A program made the position numbers and the translations under genes. This document shows, piece by piece, positions 7,188 through 16,342 of a stretch of DNA of 64,000 nucleotides (its first letter is position 1; each line of letters opens with the position of its first letter). Source of the stretch: Pelagibius sp040217155 (lineage in GTDB: Bacteria; Pseudomonadota; Alphaproteobacteria; Kiloniellales; Kiloniellaceae); NCBI GenBank assembly GCA_040217155.1, contig JAVJNS010000018.1, forward strand, positions 124,001 to 188,000. Reading direction: 5' to 3'. A model generated the notes under the pieces. The model had not been told where the DNA came from and made no database searches. It saw only the letters and a list, made by a program, of their open reading frames with translations.

Positions 7188-10100
7188 ATGACCGAACAGC
7201 GATCCCTCACATCAGCCGGCGACGACACGGCCGCCGCTTGGAAACGCAATGCCGAACTGCTCAGCAGCAAGGGGCTCTATGATCCGGCGGATGAGCACGA
7301 CGCCTGCGGTGTCGGCTTGGTGACTTCCATCGACGGCACGCCCCGCCGCGATGTCGTTGTGGCCGGCATCGAGGCGCTTAAGGCTGTATGGCACCGCGGC
7401 GCCGTCGATGCCGACGGCAAGACCGGCGACGGCGCCGGCATTCACCTGCAGATACCGCAGGACTTCTTTCGCGAGCACGTGGCCCGCACCGGCCACGAGC
7501 CCGGCGACGAAACCTTGGCGGTCGGCATGATTTTCCTGCCGCGCACCGATTTCGGCGCGCAGGAGCGCTGTCGCGTGCTGGTTGAGCGTGAGATCCTGAA
7601 CTTCGGATATCGCATCTACGGCTGGCGCCAGGTGCCGGTAAACACCGAGATCGTCGGCGAAAAGGCCAACGCGACGCGGCCCGAAGTCGAACAGGTGATG
7701 ATCGCAAACTCGCGCGGTGTGCCGAACCCTCAGTTCGAGATCGATCTCTATATCATCCGCCGGCGCATCGAGAAGGCTGCGGAGCTGGAATCGATTCAGG
7801 ACTTCTACATCTGCTCGCTGTCCTGCCGCTCGATCATCTACAAAGGCATGTTCCTGGCCGAGCAGTTGTCGACCTTTTACCCCGATCTGCTGGACGACCG
7901 CTTCGCTTCGAACTTCGTGATCTTTCACCAGCGCTATTCGACCAATACCTTCCCGACCTGGCGTCTCGCCCAACCGTTCCGCATCCTCGCCCACAACGGC
8001 GAGATCAATACCCTGAAGGGCAACGTGAACTGGATGCAGGCGCATGAGTGCCGCATGGCCTCGGAAACCTTCGCCGATCATGTCGAGGACCTGAAGCCGG
8101 TAATCTCCGCCGGCCTGTCGGACTCCGCCGCCCTCGATGCAGTGGCCGAGCTTATGGTGCGCGCCGGACGCGACCTCCCGATGGTGAAGACCATGCTGAT
8201 CCCCGAGGCCTGGGGTCAGGATCCCTCGATGCCGCAGGCGCACCGCGATCTCTACAGCTATTGCAATGCGGTTATGGAGCCATGGGACGGGCCGGCCGCG
8301 GTCTGCGGCTTCGGTGGCCGCTGGGCGGTGGCCGGGCTGGACCGCAACGGCCTGCGGCCCCTGCGTTACACCATCACCAGGGATGGCCTGCTGTTCGCCG
8401 GTTCGGAAACCGGCATGGTGCGTATCGACGAGCAGAATGTCGTCGAAAAAGGCCGTCTCGGCCCGGGCCAGATGATCGCCGTCGACCTGCAGGACGGCAA
8501 GCTCTACCACGACAACGAAATCAAGGACTTCCTGTCACGGCAGAAGCCCTTCGGCGAGTGGATCGCCAACGTGACCTCGATCGACGACCTGCTGCGCCCG
8601 GATCACGGCGAGCCGTCGCGTTGGGAAGGCGAAGACCTGCGTCGGCGCCAGCTGAATTACGGCCTGACTATGGAAGACCTGGAGCTGATTCTTCATCCCA
8701 TGGTCGACGAGGCCAAGGAGTCCATCGGCTCCATGGGTGACGACACGCCGTTGGCGGTGCTCTCCGACCGCTACCGCGGCATGCATCATTTCTTCCGCCA
8801 GAACTTCAGCCAGGTGACCAACCCGCCGATCGATTCTCTGCGCGAGCGCCGCGTCATGACCCTGAAGACGCGGCTTGGCAATCTCGGCAACATTCTCGAT
8901 GAGGACGAGGCGCAGTTGCGCCTTCTGCAGCTCGAATCGCCGGTGCTTTCCAACGCCGAATTCGACGCCATGATCGATCACATGGGCGACGCCGCGGTCG
9001 GCATCGACTGCACCTTTGCACTCAATGGAGGCGAGACGGCTCTGGCCGAGGCCCTCGACCGCATCTGCCAGGAAGCGGAAAACGCGGTGCGCGAGGGCTG
9101 CGAGCATGTCGTGCTGAGCGACGACACGGTCGGGGCGGCGCGCGCCGCGATTCCGATGATCCTGGCAACCGGCGCGGTCCATACCCATCTGGTGCGTCAG
9201 AAGCTGCGGACTTTCGTATCGCTGAATGTGCGGGCCGGCGAGTGCCTTGACACCCACTATTTTGCCGTCCTCATCGGTGTCGGCGCCACCACGGTAAACG
9301 CCTACCTGGCGCAGGAATCGATTGCCGAGCGTCATCGCCGAGGACTTTTCGGCGACCGTCCGTTGGAAGATTGCGTGCAGCGCTACATCAAGGCGGTCGA
9401 TGACGGTTTGCTGAAGATCATGTCGAAGATGGGGATCGCGGTGATCTCCTCCTACCGTGGCGGCTGCAATTTCGAGGCTGTCGGTCTGTCCCGCACGTTG
9501 GTCGACGAGTTCTTCATGTCCATGCCGAGCCGTCTGTCGGGCATCGGTCTCATGGGCATTCAGGAAAAGGTGCTGGCCTTGCACGAGCGGGCATGGAACG
9601 AGGATTTCGTGGCGTTGCCGGTGGGTGGTTTCTACCGCTATCGCCGCGGCGGCGAGAGCCACGCCTGGGAAGCCGGGTTGATCCATACCCTGCAACACGC
9701 CGTGGCGACGGATTCCTACACGACCTACCGTAAGTTCGCAGAAGGGGTTCAGAAGCAGCCGCCGAGCAATCTGCGCGATCTGCTCGATTTTAAGGTGTCC
9801 AACGTCTCGCAGGTGCCGATCGAGGAGGTCGAGTCGATCACCGCAATCCGCAAGCGTTTCGTCACACCCGGCATGTCTCTGGGCGCCCTCTCACCCGAAG
9901 CGCATGGCACCCTGAACATCGCCATGAACCGCATCGGCGCCAAGTCGGATTCCGGTGAGGGCGGCGAGGATCCCAAGCGCTTCACGCCGCATCGGAACGG
10001 AGACAACGAGAACTCGGCCATCAAGCAGGTGGCTTCCGGGCGCTTCGGCGTGACGGCGGAGTACCTGAACCAGTGCCGCGAGATCGAAATCAAAGTGGCT

Positions 10101-11744
10101 CAAGGGGCCAAGCCCGGCGAGGGTGGCCAGTTGCCCGGCTTCAAGGTGACGGAGATGATCGCCAAGCTGCGGCACTCGACGCCCGGGGTGATGCTGATTT
10201 CGCCGCCGCCACACCACGACATCTACTCGATCGAGGATCTGGCGCAGTTGATCTACGACCTCAAGCAGATCAATCCCGACGCCAAGGTCTGCGTTAAGCT
10301 GGTGGCGCGCTCCGGCATCGGCACCATTGCCGCCGGCGTCGCCAAGGCCAAGGCTGACGTCATTCTGATCTCCGGCAACGTCGGCGGTACCGGCGCTTCG
10401 CCGCAGACCTCCATCAAGTTTGCCGGCGTGCCCTGGGAGATGGGCCTTTCCGAGGTCAATCAGGTGCTGACCCTGAACCGCCTGCGCCACAACGTGGTCC
10501 TGCGCACCGACGGCGGCATCAAGACCGGGCGCGATGTGGTCATCGCCGCCATGCTGGGCGCCGAGGAATTTGGCGTCGGTACGGCCTCGCTGGTTGCCAT
10601 GGGCTGCATCATGGTGCGGCAGTGCCACTCCAATACCTGTCCTGTCGGTGTCTGCGTGCAGGACGAGGCGCTGCGCAAGAAGTTCACTGGCACGCCGGAA
10701 AAGGTGGTCAATCTTTTCAGCTTCATCGCCGAGGAAGTGCGCGAAATTCTCGCTCGCCTCGGCGCGCGCAGTCTCAATGAGATCATCGGCCGCACCGACC
10801 TCTTGATGCAGGTCAGCCGCGGCGCCGAGCATCTCGACGATCTCGATCTTAATCCGCTGCTCGTACAGGCCGATGCGGGTGGTTTTCCTTCGTACTGCAC
10901 GCTGACTGGCCGCAACGAGGTGCCGGAGACTCTGGACGCCCAGATCATCGCCGATGCCAAGCCGCTGTTCGACGTTGGCGAGAAGATGCAACTGCAGTAC
11001 TCGATCCGTAACACGCACCGGGCGATCGGCACAAAGCTGTCATCGATGATCACCCGGCGCTTTGGCATGACGGGGCTCAATCCGGGCCACGCGACCGTGC
11101 GTCTGCGCGGTTCGGCCGGACAGTCGCTGGGCGCTTTCGCGGTGCAGGGACTGAAACTGGAAGTCTTCGGCGACGCCAACGATTACGTCGGCAAGGGACT
11201 GTCGGGCGGCACCATCGTGGTGCGGCCGCTGACTTCCAGCCCGCTGGCAAGCAACGAGAACACCATCATCGGCAACACGGTGCTCTACGGCGCCACCGGC
11301 GGCAAGCTCTTCGCCGCCGGCCAGGCCGGCGAGCGCTTCTGCGTGCGCAACTCCGAGGCCCTGGCCGTGGTCGAGGGCTGTGGCTCCAATGGTTGCGAGT
11401 ACATGACCGGCGGGGTCGTGGTCATCCTGGGTTCAGTCGGTCCGAACTTTGCGGCCGGCATGTCCGGTGGCATGGCCTTCATCTACGACGTCGACAATGT
11501 GCTGCCGGAACGCATCAATCCCGAGAGCGTTATTCACCAACGTGTCGAGACCGATTACTGGGAAGAAAGACTGCGTGAGCTGATCAACGAGCATTGGCGC
11601 GAAACCCAATCGGCGTTCGCCCAGCAGATCCTGGTGGACTGGGCGCACGAAAGGCACCACTTCTGGCAGGTGGTGCCGCGCGAGATGCTGGAGCGGCTCG
11701 AACATCCGGTCACCCGCGAGGCGGAGGCCGCGGTGCGGGCCTGA
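7188..11744 (+). CDS. gltB: Glutamate synthase (NADPH) large subunit
   Basis: GltB makes two glutamates from glutamine and 2-oxoglutarate, the synthase half of the GS-GOGAT ammonia-assimilation cycle. The ATG at 7188 follows GAGGGA and gives 1518 aa, the usual length. A short N-terminal propeptide precedes the catalytic Cys of the class II glutaminase (DACGVGLV, near residue 37). Later come the FMN-binding synthase domain (GEGGQLPG, ISGNVGGTGASP), the 3Fe-4S cysteines (CIMVRQCHSNTCPVGVC) and the C-terminal GXGXG beta-helix domain. The open frame extends upstream into gltD, but that extension is not coding. Confidence 0.97.
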   Translation: MTEQRSLTSAGDDTAAAWKRNAELLSSKGLYDPADEHDACGVGLVTSIDGTPRRDVVVAGIEALKAVWHRGAVDADGKTGDGAGIHLQIPQDFFREHVARTGHEPGDETLAVGMIFLPRTDFGAQERCRVLVEREILNFGYRIYGWRQVPVNTEIVGEKANATRPEVEQVMIANSRGVPNPQFEIDLYIIRRRIEKAAELESIQDFYICSLSCRSIIYKGMFLAEQLSTFYPDLLDDRFASNFVIFHQRYSTNTFPTWRLAQPFRILAHNGEINTLKGNVNWMQAHECRMASETFADHVEDLKPVISAGLSDSAALDAVAELMVRAGRDLPMVKTMLIPEAWGQDPSMPQAHRDLYSYCNAVMEPWDGPAAVCGFGGRWAVAGLDRNGLRPLRYTITRDGLLFAGSETGMVRIDEQNVVEKGRLGPGQMIAVDLQDGKLYHDNEIKDFLSRQKPFGEWIANVTSIDDLLRPDHGEPSRWEGEDLRRRQLNYGLTMEDLELILHPMVDEAKESIGSMGDDTPLAVLSDRYRGMHHFFRQNFSQVTNPPIDSLRERRVMTLKTRLGNLGNILDEDEAQLRLLQLESPVLSNAEFDAMIDHMGDAAVGIDCTFALNGGETALAEALDRICQEAENAVREGCEHVVLSDDTVGAARAAIPMILATGAVHTHLVRQKLRTFVSLNVRAGECLDTHYFAVLIGVGATTVNAYLAQESIAERHRRGLFGDRPLEDCVQRYIKAVDDGLLKIMSKMGIAVISSYRGGCNFEAVGLSRTLVDEFFMSMPSRLSGIGLMGIQEKVLALHERAWNEDFVALPVGGFYRYRRGGESHAWEAGLIHTLQHAVATDSYTTYRKFAEGVQKQPPSNLRDLLDFKVSNVSQVPIEEVESITAIRKRFVTPGMSLGALSPEAHGTLNIAMNRIGAKSDSGEGGEDPKRFTPHRNGDNENSAIKQVASGRFGVTAEYLNQCREIEIKVAQGAKPGEGGQLPGFKVTEMIAKLRHSTPGVMLISPPPHHDIYSIEDLAQLIYDLKQINPDAKVCVKLVARSGIGTIAAGVAKAKADVILISGNVGGTGASPQTSIKFAGVPWEMGLSEVNQVLTLNRLRHNVVLRTDGGIKTGRDVVIAAMLGAEEFGVGTASLVAMGCIMVRQCHSNTCPVGVCVQDEALRKKFTGTPEKVVNLFSFIAEEVREILARLGARSLNEIIGRTDLLMQVSRGAEHLDDLDLNPLLVQADAGGFPSYCTLTGRNEVPETLDAQIIADAKPLFDVGEKMQLQYSIRNTHRAIGTKLSSMITRRFGMTGLNPGHATVRLRGSAGQSLGAFAVQGLKLEVFGDANDYVGKGLSGGTIVVRPLTSSPLASNENTIIGNTVLYGATGGKLFAAGQAGERFCVRNSEALAVVEGCGSNGCEYMTGGVVVILGSVGPNFAAGMSGGMAFIYDVDNVLPERINPESVIHQRVETDYWEERLRELINEHWRETQSAFAQQILVDWAHERHHFWQVVPREMLERLEHPVTREAEAAVRA

Positions 11745-11816
11745 CCACCTTGTTGGCGGATTGCTTGTGCCGGGAGGCTCCCTTACGTGACGCTACACAG
11801 GCGCGGACGGGACGCC

Positions 11817-11822
11817 TATAGT
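11817..11822 (+). promoter_or_regulatory. Possible -10 box just before the fzlA-like start
   Basis: TATAGT lies 8 nt before the ATG at 11831. If used, transcription would start within one or two nucleotides of the initiation codon, giving a leaderless mRNA. No good -35 element is visible at 16-18 bp, so this is a weak prediction. Confidence 0.3.
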
Positions 11823-11830
11823 CCGCGGCC

Positions 11831-12499
11831 ATGCGTCAGTTATATCACATAGCCATCGATCCGGGCTGCCGGGTCATTCGGGTTATCCTGGCCGAAAAGC
11901 GCATCGACTGCGAATTGCGCACCGAGAAGGTGTGGGAGCGTCGCGAGGTCTTCCTGCGCCTCAATCCGGCCGGGCAGGTGCCGGTCTTCATTGACGAGGA
12001 CGGCACTTCTATTCCCGGCGCCGCCGTGATCTCAGAGTATCTGGAAGAGGTCTATCCCGACCCCACGCTGTTGGGCGGCAATGCCATCGACCGTGCCGAG
12101 GTGCGGCGCCTGGCCGAATGGTTCGGCGGCAAGTTCCACCGCGAGGTGACGGCGAACCTGGTGGATGAGAAGATCATGAAGCGCTTTCTCAAGCTCGGGA
12201 CACCCAATTCTGGGGCGATCCGTGCCGGTCTGGCCAACATCCACTACCACCTGGAGTACATCTCCTGGCTCTGCGATCGGCGGCGCTGGCTAGGCGGCGA
12301 CGCTTTTTCTCGCGCCGACATTGCCGCGGCGGCGGAGCTTTCCGCCGTCGACTATCTGGGCGACGTGCCCTGGGCGGAGCATGGCGGCGCCAAGGACTGG
12401 TACGCCCGGGTCAAGTCCAGGCCGTCGTTTCGCGCCATTCTGGCAGATCACATTTCCGGCGCGCGCCCGCCCAAGCACTATGCCGACCTGGATTTCTGA
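11831..12499 (+). CDS. fzlA: FzlA-like GST-fold FtsZ-binding protein
   Basis: This is a glutathione S-transferase fold protein of 222 aa with an N-terminal thioredoxin-like domain (LNPAGQVPVFIDEDG) and an all-helical C-terminal domain. It ends in HYADLDF. Caulobacter FzlA, an essential GST homologue that binds FtsZ and supports constriction, has a conserved acidic C-terminal tail of this kind (recalled family knowledge). The neighbourhood also fits, with uppP-side genes and an SDR nearby. A plain GST cannot be excluded. Only a -10-like TATAGT lies just upstream. Confidence 0.72.
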   Translation: MRQLYHIAIDPGCRVIRVILAEKRIDCELRTEKVWERREVFLRLNPAGQVPVFIDEDGTSIPGAAVISEYLEEVYPDPTLLGGNAIDRAEVRRLAEWFGGKFHREVTANLVDEKIMKRFLKLGTPNSGAIRAGLANIHYHLEYISWLCDRRRWLGGDAFSRADIAAAAELSAVDYLGDVPWAEHGGAKDWYARVKSRPSFRAILADHISGARPPKHYADLDF

Positions 12500-12529
12500 C
12501 GGACTTGAATCTTCGACTCGGAAAGTTGG

Positions 12530-13303
12530 CTATTCGACCTTGACGTCGAGCCTGGCGAGATTGGCTTGGGCTGCGGCGGCGGTCGGCGTCTCCGGTGCCA
12601 GCCTTGCGGCCCGCAGCCAGTCGGCGCGCGCGCCGGCATCATTGCCCTTGAGACGCCGTAGGATGCCGCGCTCCAGCAAGCCGTCGGGGTTGTCCGGGGC
12701 GAGCTTCAAGGCGGCCATCACATCGGTCATAGCTGCCTCCTGCTGGTCGAGGAAGCGGTGGGCGCTGGCCCGTAGCACCAGGATGTCCGCGCGGTTCGGC
12801 GCGTGGGACAGTGCCCGGTCGAGATCGGTGATCGCCGCGGTGAAGTTGCCGACGCTGGCGGCAGTGACGGCGCGGTCGACCAGCAGTTCGATGTTGTTGG
12901 GCTGGCGCGCCAGGGCCGTGGTCTGCACCGCGTAGGCGCGGTCGACGTTGCCGGCGTCAAGCCAGGCCTGTGCCGCCTGAACCAAAATGGGGATCTGCAA
13001 ATAGGCGAAGCCTTGCTCAAGGCTGGCGGCCAGCGCTTCCAGCTCCTGTCCGGCGACCTCGTAGTGGCCGAGCCGCAGGAGCGCGACTGCCGCGCAGTGG
13101 CGCGCCGGGTCGCTGCCGCCCAGGTCGGCCCAGGTCTGAGCAGCTTCCAGGGCCTCGGCGGGGGCCGTTTCGGCCAGTTCCATGCAGGCCCGGTATTGCG
13201 CCGCCTGCTCGAGGTCGTCGCTCTGCGCCAGAGCGGCACTGGAGGCCGAGACGGCAAGCAGCCCTGCCGTCGCGATGGCCGCCGTAGTCCTGAAAAGATC
13301 CAT
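12530..13303 (-). CDS. Periplasmic TPR-repeat protein
   Basis: The 257-residue protein has a signal peptide (about 1-26, hydrophobic core AIATAGLLAVSASSAALAQ) and at least three tetratricopeptide-like repeats between about 125 and 250 (NIELLVDRAVTAASVGNFTAAITDLDRAL, then ILVLRASAHRFLDQ-type units). Such proteins are protein-interaction scaffolds in the envelope; the partner is unknown. It faces the SDR gene divergently across about 100 bp and is convergent with the fzlA-like gene. Confidence 0.8.
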   Translation of the reverse strand: MDLFRTTAAIATAGLLAVSASSAALAQSDDLEQAAQYRACMELAETAPAEALEAAQTWADLGGSDPARHCAAVALLRLGHYEVAGQELEALAASLEQGFAYLQIPILVQAAQAWLDAGNVDRAYAVQTTALARQPNNIELLVDRAVTAASVGNFTAAITDLDRALSHAPNRADILVLRASAHRFLDQQEAAMTDVMAALKLAPDNPDGLLERGILRRLKGNDAGARADWLRAARLAPETPTAAAAQANLARLDVKVE

Positions 13304-13401
13304 GGTCTCTCTGGCCTTGACCCTTGTCGCCGCCCTATGGTGCGGGCGCCATGTACTGCCCGGCCCATCTATAGAAGAGATGCCGTGAGGTTTAAACCGC
13401 C

Positions 13402-14277
13402 ATGTCCGTAGCTTCTGGAAAGCGCCTGTTTTGCTTCGGCCTTGGCTTCAGCGCGCGCACACTGGCCAGGCGGCTGGTGGTCGCCGGCTGGGCCGTGGCC
13501 GGCACCACCCGTTCGGTCGAGAAGGCAGCCGACCTGCGCGCCGAAGGTGTCGAGGCCTATGTCTTCGACCGCGACCGCCCGCTGGCAGAGGCGGCCTTGG
13601 CCGGAACGACTCACTTGCTGACCAGCATCGCGCCGGACGACCACGGCGACCCGGTTCTGGGCAGACTTGCCGAGGGCATCGCGGACCTGCCGGACCTGAA
13701 GTGGGCCGGTTATCTCTCCACGACCGGGGTGTATGGCGACTGGCAGGGTGCCGAAGTCGACGAAACTTCAGAGTTGCGCGGCGCCAAGGGCCGCAATCGC
13801 CGCCGCATCGAGGCCGAGGCTGCCTGGTTGGCTAGCGGCCTGCCGGTGCACGTGTTTCGTCTGGCAGGCATCTACGGCCCGGGACGCAGCGCCCTGGATG
13901 CCGTGCGCGCGGGACGCGCGCGGCGCATCGATAAGCCGGGACAGTTGTTCAGCCGGATCCATGTGGACGATATCGCAACCGCCCTGGAGGCGTCCATGGC
14001 CCGGCCCAATCCGGGCCGGGTCTACAACGTCTGCGACGACGAAGCGGCACCGGCGGCTGAAGTGACGGCCTTTGCCTGCGAACTGCTTGAGGTCGCACCG
14101 CCGCCGCTGATCCCGTTGGCGGCCGCGGAGCTGTCGCCCATGGCCCTCTCCTTCTGGCAGGATAACCGGCTGGTCTCCAACCGGCGGCTGCACGAGGAAC
14201 TGGGTATTACATTGACCCACCCGGACTACCGGGCGGGCCTGCGGGCGATCCTGGCCGCGGAAAAACGGAAAGCCTAA
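13402..14277 (+). CDS. Atypical SDR / NAD-dependent epimerase-like protein (YeeZ type)
   Basis: The 291-residue atypical short-chain dehydrogenase has an N-terminal nucleotide-binding stretch FCFGLGFSARTLARRL, then YLSTTGVYGDWQG and FRLAGIYGPGRS. The active-site Tyr-x3-Lys is not clear, so it may be a binding rather than catalytic protein. The family is widespread near fzlA/queG-type genes in alphaproteobacteria, which supports the FzlA call; its substrate is unknown. A TATAGA at about 13373 may be its -10 box. Confidence 0.75.
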   Translation: MSVASGKRLFCFGLGFSARTLARRLVVAGWAVAGTTRSVEKAADLRAEGVEAYVFDRDRPLAEAALAGTTHLLTSIAPDDHGDPVLGRLAEGIADLPDLKWAGYLSTTGVYGDWQGAEVDETSELRGAKGRNRRRIEAEAAWLASGLPVHVFRLAGIYGPGRSALDAVRAGRARRIDKPGQLFSRIHVDDIATALEASMARPNPGRVYNVCDDEAAPAAEVTAFACELLEVAPPPLIPLAAAELSPMALSFWQDNRLVSNRRLHEELGITLTHPDYRAGLRAILAAEKRKA

Positions 14278-14420
14278 CCCGGAAGGGCGGCGGACTAAGC
14301 TTTTGCGGGACTGTTCCTAGGGACCTGCCTGGTCTAGGCTTTCGGGATCACGCGGCAGGACGCAGGGCCTGTCCCTCGGCCTTCCTGTATCGCCTGGACC
14401 AATCTGTTGGGGGTGGGTCA

Positions 14421-15461
14421 GTGTCTCTTCTAGATGCTCTGCTTGCCTTCGCTCTGACCCTTGCCGCGCTGGCAACGGTGGTCACCCTGCTGCTGGAAGT
14501 CTTCATCCGCTGGCTGGGACTCAAGCGTCAAGGACAGGTCGAACTCATCGGGCGCTTGCTGGATGCGACGGTGGCACCTCACCTGCCGGACCAAAAGGCG
14601 CGCTGGAAGGCGATATGCACGATTCTGCAGAATCCTTTTTCCGCAACCGAGATGGCCGCAGATGCGGCGGCGCAGACCTATAAAGGCAGATCCGCCGGCG
14701 GGATTTACACCGAGGTCTCGCTGGAGCACGTGTTACGCCGCCTCCTGGAGAGCGACGCGGCCACGACCCTGCTTCAGCAGGCAGAACAGGATCTCAAGGA
14801 TCAACTGCAGGCCTTGGGAAATAAGTTTGACGAGTACAGCGCCGCTTTGGCCGCCAATTTCAAGCGCTCCACCCAGATGTGGTCGATCTTCGTCGGTATC
14901 GGATTGGCGCTGGTCACGAATTTCGATGGCCCGCGTCTGCTGCAAAGCTATCTCCAAGATCCCGAGCTGCGGAAAAGCGTCATCGAGAACCTGCCTTCGG
15001 CACCGGACACGGAGGCGCCGGGCGCGGCCGGCCAGGGCAATGTCGACAGCTACGTCGCGGACCTCAAGACATCCCTGGCTGGCATCGGCGATCTGGCGCT
15101 GCCTATCGGATTGGAGTACTTCCCGCATTGCCACCTCCCGCTCACCGCAGCGGGGACCCGCGGCACGGTTGATCCCTTATGCCGGGCGGATGCCGGCTGG
15201 GAGACTTTGCCGGCGCTGTTGACCTGGCTTATGAAGGTGATCGTTACGGGAATGCTGGTCGGCCTCGGCGCACCCTTTTGGTATGACGTGGCGCGCCGGC
15301 TCGCGGCCGTCAGAAGCGCTTTCGGCGGCCGGCCGGCTGGTGAAGAACGCCACCGTGGCGCTGACGCCAATGAGCCCAAAGCGCGCGAAAGATTGATCGA
15401 ACGCGTCATCAAGGAAGCCAAGACCGCCGCGTCGCAGACTTCAGGAACCTCCCCGGTTTAG
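14421..15461 (+). CDS. Unrecognised membrane protein with three predicted TM segments
   Basis: I do not recognise this 346-residue protein. It has a hydrophobic N-terminus (about 4-30, LLDALLAFALTLAALATVVTLL), a central membrane segment (about 152-170, MWSIFVGIGLALVTNF) preceded by a helical, coiled-coil-like stretch (LLQQAEQDLKDQLQALGNK), and a C-terminal membrane segment (about 270-292). A charged tail follows. The start is GTG at 14421 after a G-rich TTGGGGGTGGG. It overlaps the convergent hydrolase gene tail-to-tail by 4 nt. Function cannot be assigned. Confidence 0.65.
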   Translation: MSLLDALLAFALTLAALATVVTLLLEVFIRWLGLKRQGQVELIGRLLDATVAPHLPDQKARWKAICTILQNPFSATEMAADAAAQTYKGRSAGGIYTEVSLEHVLRRLLESDAATTLLQQAEQDLKDQLQALGNKFDEYSAALAANFKRSTQMWSIFVGIGLALVTNFDGPRLLQSYLQDPELRKSVIENLPSAPDTEAPGAAGQGNVDSYVADLKTSLAGIGDLALPIGLEYFPHCHLPLTAAGTRGTVDPLCRADAGWETLPALLTWLMKVIVTGMLVGLGAPFWYDVARRLAAVRSAFGGRPAGEERHRGADANEPKARERLIERVIKEAKTAASQTSGTSPV

Positions 15462-16264
15462 CGGGTCCGCGCCGTCAATGACTCGAGAATCCGCTCCAGG
15501 CGCGCCAGATCCTCCGGCTCCGAAAGGCGGTGCGCCGCGGCCTTCACCAGTGTCACTTCGACGTTGTCGCTTTCCAGGGCCCCGGCGAGGCGCAGGCTGG
15601 TCTGCCAGGGCACATCGGCGTCGGCCTTGCCGTGAATGAGGCGTACGGGACAGGTGATTGGGATGGCCTTGCGGAGCAGGAGATGCCGCCGACCCTCTTC
15701 GATCAGCCGATAGGTGATGCGATAGGGTGCCTCGCTGTAGTCGGAGGGATGATCGACGTAGCCCTGGTCCTTCAGCAGTTGGCGCTGCTCCGGCGTCGCG
15801 GTCGCCCAGATCAGGTCTTCGGTGAAATCCGGCGCCGCGGCGATCCCAACCAGTCCGGCGACGCGCTCAGGACGCGCCAGGGCCACCAGCAGCATGATCC
15901 AGCCGCCCATGGAGGAACCGACGAGGATCTGCGGACCTTCGGTCAACGCATCAAGGGCCGCGATCGCGTCCTCGGCCCAAAGGCCGACGGTGCCCTCCTC
16001 GAAGCGCCCGGAAGAAGCACCATGGCCGCGATAGTCAAAGCGCAGGAAATCCCTGGCGCTGCGCTGGGCATAGGCTTCCAGGGCCAAGGCTTTGTCGCCG
16101 CCCATGTCGGACTTGAACCCGCCGAGGAACATCAGCCCCGGCAGCGGCGGTTGTTCCGCGGTTCTGGCTTTTCCCGCTTTGGTCTTGTAATAGGCCAGGA
16201 CGGTACCGTCTTCGCGGGCTAGAGTCTGCGGTGGCGGGTCGACCGGCACATCGGAATGCGGCAT
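15458..16264 (-). CDS. Alpha/beta hydrolase
   Basis: The 268-residue alpha/beta-hydrolase fold protein has a nucleophile elbow GSSMGG (Ser near residue 117), an HGKADADVPW acid-loop region and a C-terminal catalytic-His candidate in AAHRLSEPEDL. It is closest in feel to ABHD10-type thioesterases/esterases, with cytosolic localisation (no signal peptide). The substrate is unknown. It is divergent from the glycosyltransferase. Confidence 0.82.
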   Translation of the reverse strand: MPHSDVPVDPPPQTLAREDGTVLAYYKTKAGKARTAEQPPLPGLMFLGGFKSDMGGDKALALEAYAQRSARDFLRFDYRGHGASSGRFEEGTVGLWAEDAIAALDALTEGPQILVGSSMGGWIMLLVALARPERVAGLVGIAAAPDFTEDLIWATATPEQRQLLKDQGYVDHPSDYSEAPYRITYRLIEEGRRHLLLRKAIPITCPVRLIHGKADADVPWQTSLRLAGALESDNVEVTLVKAAAHRLSEPEDLARLERILESLTARTR

Positions 16265-16342
16265 GCTAACTCTCGGTCAAGGATTGCTGTGGCATCACAC
16301 TCTTTGGCACGAGCTGTTTATGATGCGGGATCGGTAAAGCGA

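Noticed and set aside
5525..7270. Long 581-codon minus-strand ORF opposite gltD
   Set aside because: It is a shadow of the gltD coding frame in GC-rich DNA, with His/Leu/Arg-rich low-complexity translation and no family resemblance.
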